Of a stretch of 7,486 nucleotides of DNA, positions 6,231 to 7,486 are shown piece after piece. A model generated the notes under the pieces. It saw only the letters and a program-made list of their open reading frames with translations, did not search any database and was not told where the DNA came from. The translations under genes were made by a program, and so were the position numbers. The stretch's first letter is position 1; every line of letters starts with the position of its first letter. Origin of the DNA: Bacteroidales bacterium UBA6248 (lineage in GTDB: Bacteria; Bacteroidota; Bacteroidia; Bacteroidales; Lentimicrobiaceae). The stretch is from positions 1 to 7,486 of the forward strand of contig DJVU01000051.1 of NCBI GenBank assembly GCA_002441345.1, written 5' to 3'.

Positions 6231-7331
6231 ATGAGCGGCAAACCGTCACTGATTCTCAACGGAAAAGAGTATCCAGGCAGTTACCTGGAAGAAAAAGCCC
6301 GGCAGCTTTCGCAGGAAGGCAGCAGCAACGAGCGTGCGCTCGGAGCTTTCCTGCTCGAGTGGATGTCGGATACCGCAACGGTAAGAGTCCGTACCTCCGG
6401 TTCAACGGGACCACCCAGGCTTCTGGAACTCGAAAAGCAGCGTTTGCTGGCGTCGGCTAGGGCTACCGGCGATTTCCTGAATCTCGGCGAACACCGGACT
6501 GCCCTGTTGTGCCTCCCGGTCAGTTCCATTGCAGGGATTATGATGGTCGTGCGCGCTATGGTTTACCGCCTCAACCTCGTTATGACCGAACCTGCTGGTC
6601 ACCCTTTTGCGCAGCTCCCTCCGGAGGTGCAGCCCGATTTCACGGCACTGGTTCCGGTGCAGGTTTTCAACAGTCTTGCAAATGAAACGGAGAAACGACA
6701 GCTCTCAGCTATTAAAACAGTAATCATAGGAGGAGGAAGTCTGCCTCCCGCTCTTGAGAAAAAACTGTCCAACTTTCCGAATCAACTTTATGCTACTTAC
6801 GGCATGACGGAGACCCTCTCGCACATAGCGCTCCGTCGCCTCAGCGGAAGCGGAAGGTCGCAGTGGTTTACAGCCCTGCCTGGTATCAGCGTAAGCACCG
6901 ACGATCGCGGATGCCTTGTGATCAATGCCTCCCGTATAGCCGATGGGCCCATTGTAACCAACGATCTGGCGGAGCTATCCGGAAGCAATACTTTCCGCAT
7001 CATAGGAAGAACAGATTTCGTAATCAACCGCGGGGGTGTAAAGCTGCAGGCTGAGGTTCTTGAACGCAAACTCGGGTCGTTGCTGCATGAACGCCTCATA
7101 GTTGCCGGAATTGAAGACAAAAAGTACGGACAATTACCGGTACTCATCGTAGAAAACAAATCGGGCCGCGAAATCGACAAAAAACAGCTCCTCCGGGATG
7201 CGGAATCCATACTTAGCTACCAGGAGCGACCGGTAGAAGTATACTTTTTACGCCATTTTCCGGAAACCCCGACAGGCAAAACCGACCGCCGCGAAGCCCT
7301 GAAGCAGGCTCTTGAAAAAGATCCTGGTTGA
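6231..7331 (+). CDS. menE: o-Succinylbenzoate-CoA ligase, short form
   Basis: MenE activates o-succinylbenzoate with ATP and transfers it to CoA, supplying the MenB substrate. The 366-residue protein belongs to the ANL (acyl-CoA synthetase) family. Visible motifs are the P-loop TSGSTGPPR at 55-63, IIGGGSLP at 165-172, YGMTET at 190-195, the ribose-binding Asp245 in VTNDLAEL, GRTDFVINRGG at 259-269, and the C-terminal PTGKTDR at 347-353 with catalytic Lys350. The distance from P-loop to C-terminus (about 310 residues) equals that of E. coli MenE. What is missing is roughly 90 N-terminal residues, since the usual length is 450-490. I recall similarly short MenE proteins in Bacteroidota, so this is probably a lineage form and not a truncation. 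The P-loop ends in Arg63 where most relatives have Lys. The start at 6231 has a good AGGAG, and the frame upstream lacks family motifs. It is the last gene of the operon. Confidence 0.94.
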   Translation: MSGKPSLILNGKEYPGSYLEEKARQLSQEGSSNERALGAFLLEWMSDTATVRVRTSGSTGPPRLLELEKQRLLASARATGDFLNLGEHRTALLCLPVSSIAGIMMVVRAMVYRLNLVMTEPAGHPFAQLPPEVQPDFTALVPVQVFNSLANETEKRQLSAIKTVIIGGGSLPPALEKKLSNFPNQLYATYGMTETLSHIALRRLSGSGRSQWFTALPGISVSTDDRGCLVINASRIADGPIVTNDLAELSGSNTFRIIGRTDFVINRGGVKLQAEVLERKLGSLLHERLIVAGIEDKKYGQLPVLIVENKSGREIDKKQLLRDAESILSYQERPVEVYFLRHFPETPTGKTDRREALKQALEKDPG

Positions 7332-7349
7332 AAAAAAAGAACCCCTATG

Positions 7350-7387
7350 CACTGCCACGACAGTGGCTAAACAGCACCTCCGGTGCT
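7350..7387. terminator. Two tandem hairpins after menE, possible terminator region
   Basis: GCCAC (7354-7358) pairs with GTGGC (7363-7367) around GACA, with CACTG/CAGTG (7350-7354 and 7361-7365) as an alternative. AGCACC (7373-7378) pairs perfectly with GGTGCT (7382-7387) around TCC. Neither is followed by a T-run on the plus strand, so they are not textbook intrinsic terminators for menE. On the minus strand a T-run (complement of the A8 at 7331-7338) lies about a dozen bases beyond the first hairpin, which is farther than usual. They may mark the end of the operon or a boundary between convergent genes. Confidence 0.35.
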
Positions 7388-7414
7388 TGCAGCCGAGTTC
7401 ACTCCAAACTATGA

Positions 7415-7486
7415 TTACAGGAATTTAATTGCTTTGCCGGCATGCTCTGATCTACCTGTTATCACATTGAGCACCCATGCAATGCC
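7415..7486 (-). CDS. Possible C-terminal end of an unidentified convergent gene (partial)
   Basis: On the minus strand one frame stays open from the window edge to a TAA at 7415-7417, giving 23 residues that read GIAWVLNVITGR followed by SEHAGKAIKFL. The other two minus frames hit stops within this stretch. The composition is protein-like, and a convergent neighbour would explain the hairpins between it and menE. However, a 24-codon open frame is common by chance, and I do not recognise the peptide, so no function is suggested. The plus strand after menE has only very short frames. Confidence 0.3.
   Translation of the reverse strand, partial: GIAWVLNVITGRSEHAGKAIKFL

Noticed and set aside
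1..7486. Frequent CCGGA/GCCGGA strings across the genes
   Set aside because: They fall mostly where GCC (Ala) or preceding C-ending codons meet GGA (Gly) or GAA (Glu) and reflect codon preference, not a repeat family.
1..7486. Mobile elements, CRISPR arrays, tRNA or rRNA genes
   Set aside because: I found no repeat-spacer pattern, transposase-like protein, terminal inverted repeats with target duplications, or cloverleaf-type sequence.

Overview
The window holds one compact, plus-strand menaquinone (vitamin K2) biosynthesis operon that fills about 97% of the sequence. The organism is most likely a member of the Bacteroidota, probably the Bacteroidales or a relative with roughly 50% GC. Three things point there: the protein sequences resemble men genes of that group, notably a short MenE and a MenI of the YdiI type; most genes lack Shine-Dalgarno sequences; and the genes are packed head to tail. 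No sequence search was possible, so the taxonomy is an inference from memory of these families.

Layout. Positions 1-81 are an AT-rich leader (about 31% GC by count) that probably carries the promoter. Seven genes follow: menI (82-498, DHNA-CoA thioesterase), menF (503-1603, isochorismate synthase), menD (1614-3305, SEPHCHC synthase), menB (3302-4126, DHNA-CoA synthase), menA (4171-5079, DHNA prenyltransferase), menC (5082-6152, o-succinylbenzoate synthase) and menE (6231-7331, o-succinylbenzoate-CoA ligase). The gaps are 4, 10, -4, 44, 2 and 78 bases. The two longer gaps, before menA and before menE, both contain inverted repeats. The gap before menE also has the only good Shine-Dalgarno sequence in the window. 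After menE come an A-run, two small hairpins, and what may be the last 23 codons of a convergent minus-strand gene.

How the genes work together. MenF turns chorismate into isochorismate. MenD adds a succinyl-semialdehyde unit from 2-oxoglutarate to give SEPHCHC. A MenH-type enzyme, or spontaneous elimination, gives SHCHC. MenC dehydrates this to o-succinylbenzoate, MenE makes the CoA thioester, MenB closes the naphthoate ring, MenI hydrolyses DHNA-CoA, and MenA attaches the polyprenyl tail in the membrane. MenH and the final methyltransferase (MenG/UbiE) are not encoded here.

All recognised catalytic residues are in place and no gene looks broken. This is a conserved housekeeping pathway and I see no evidence of an undescribed system. 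The points worth a second look are the missing MenH, the N-terminally short MenE, and the structured intergenic regions.
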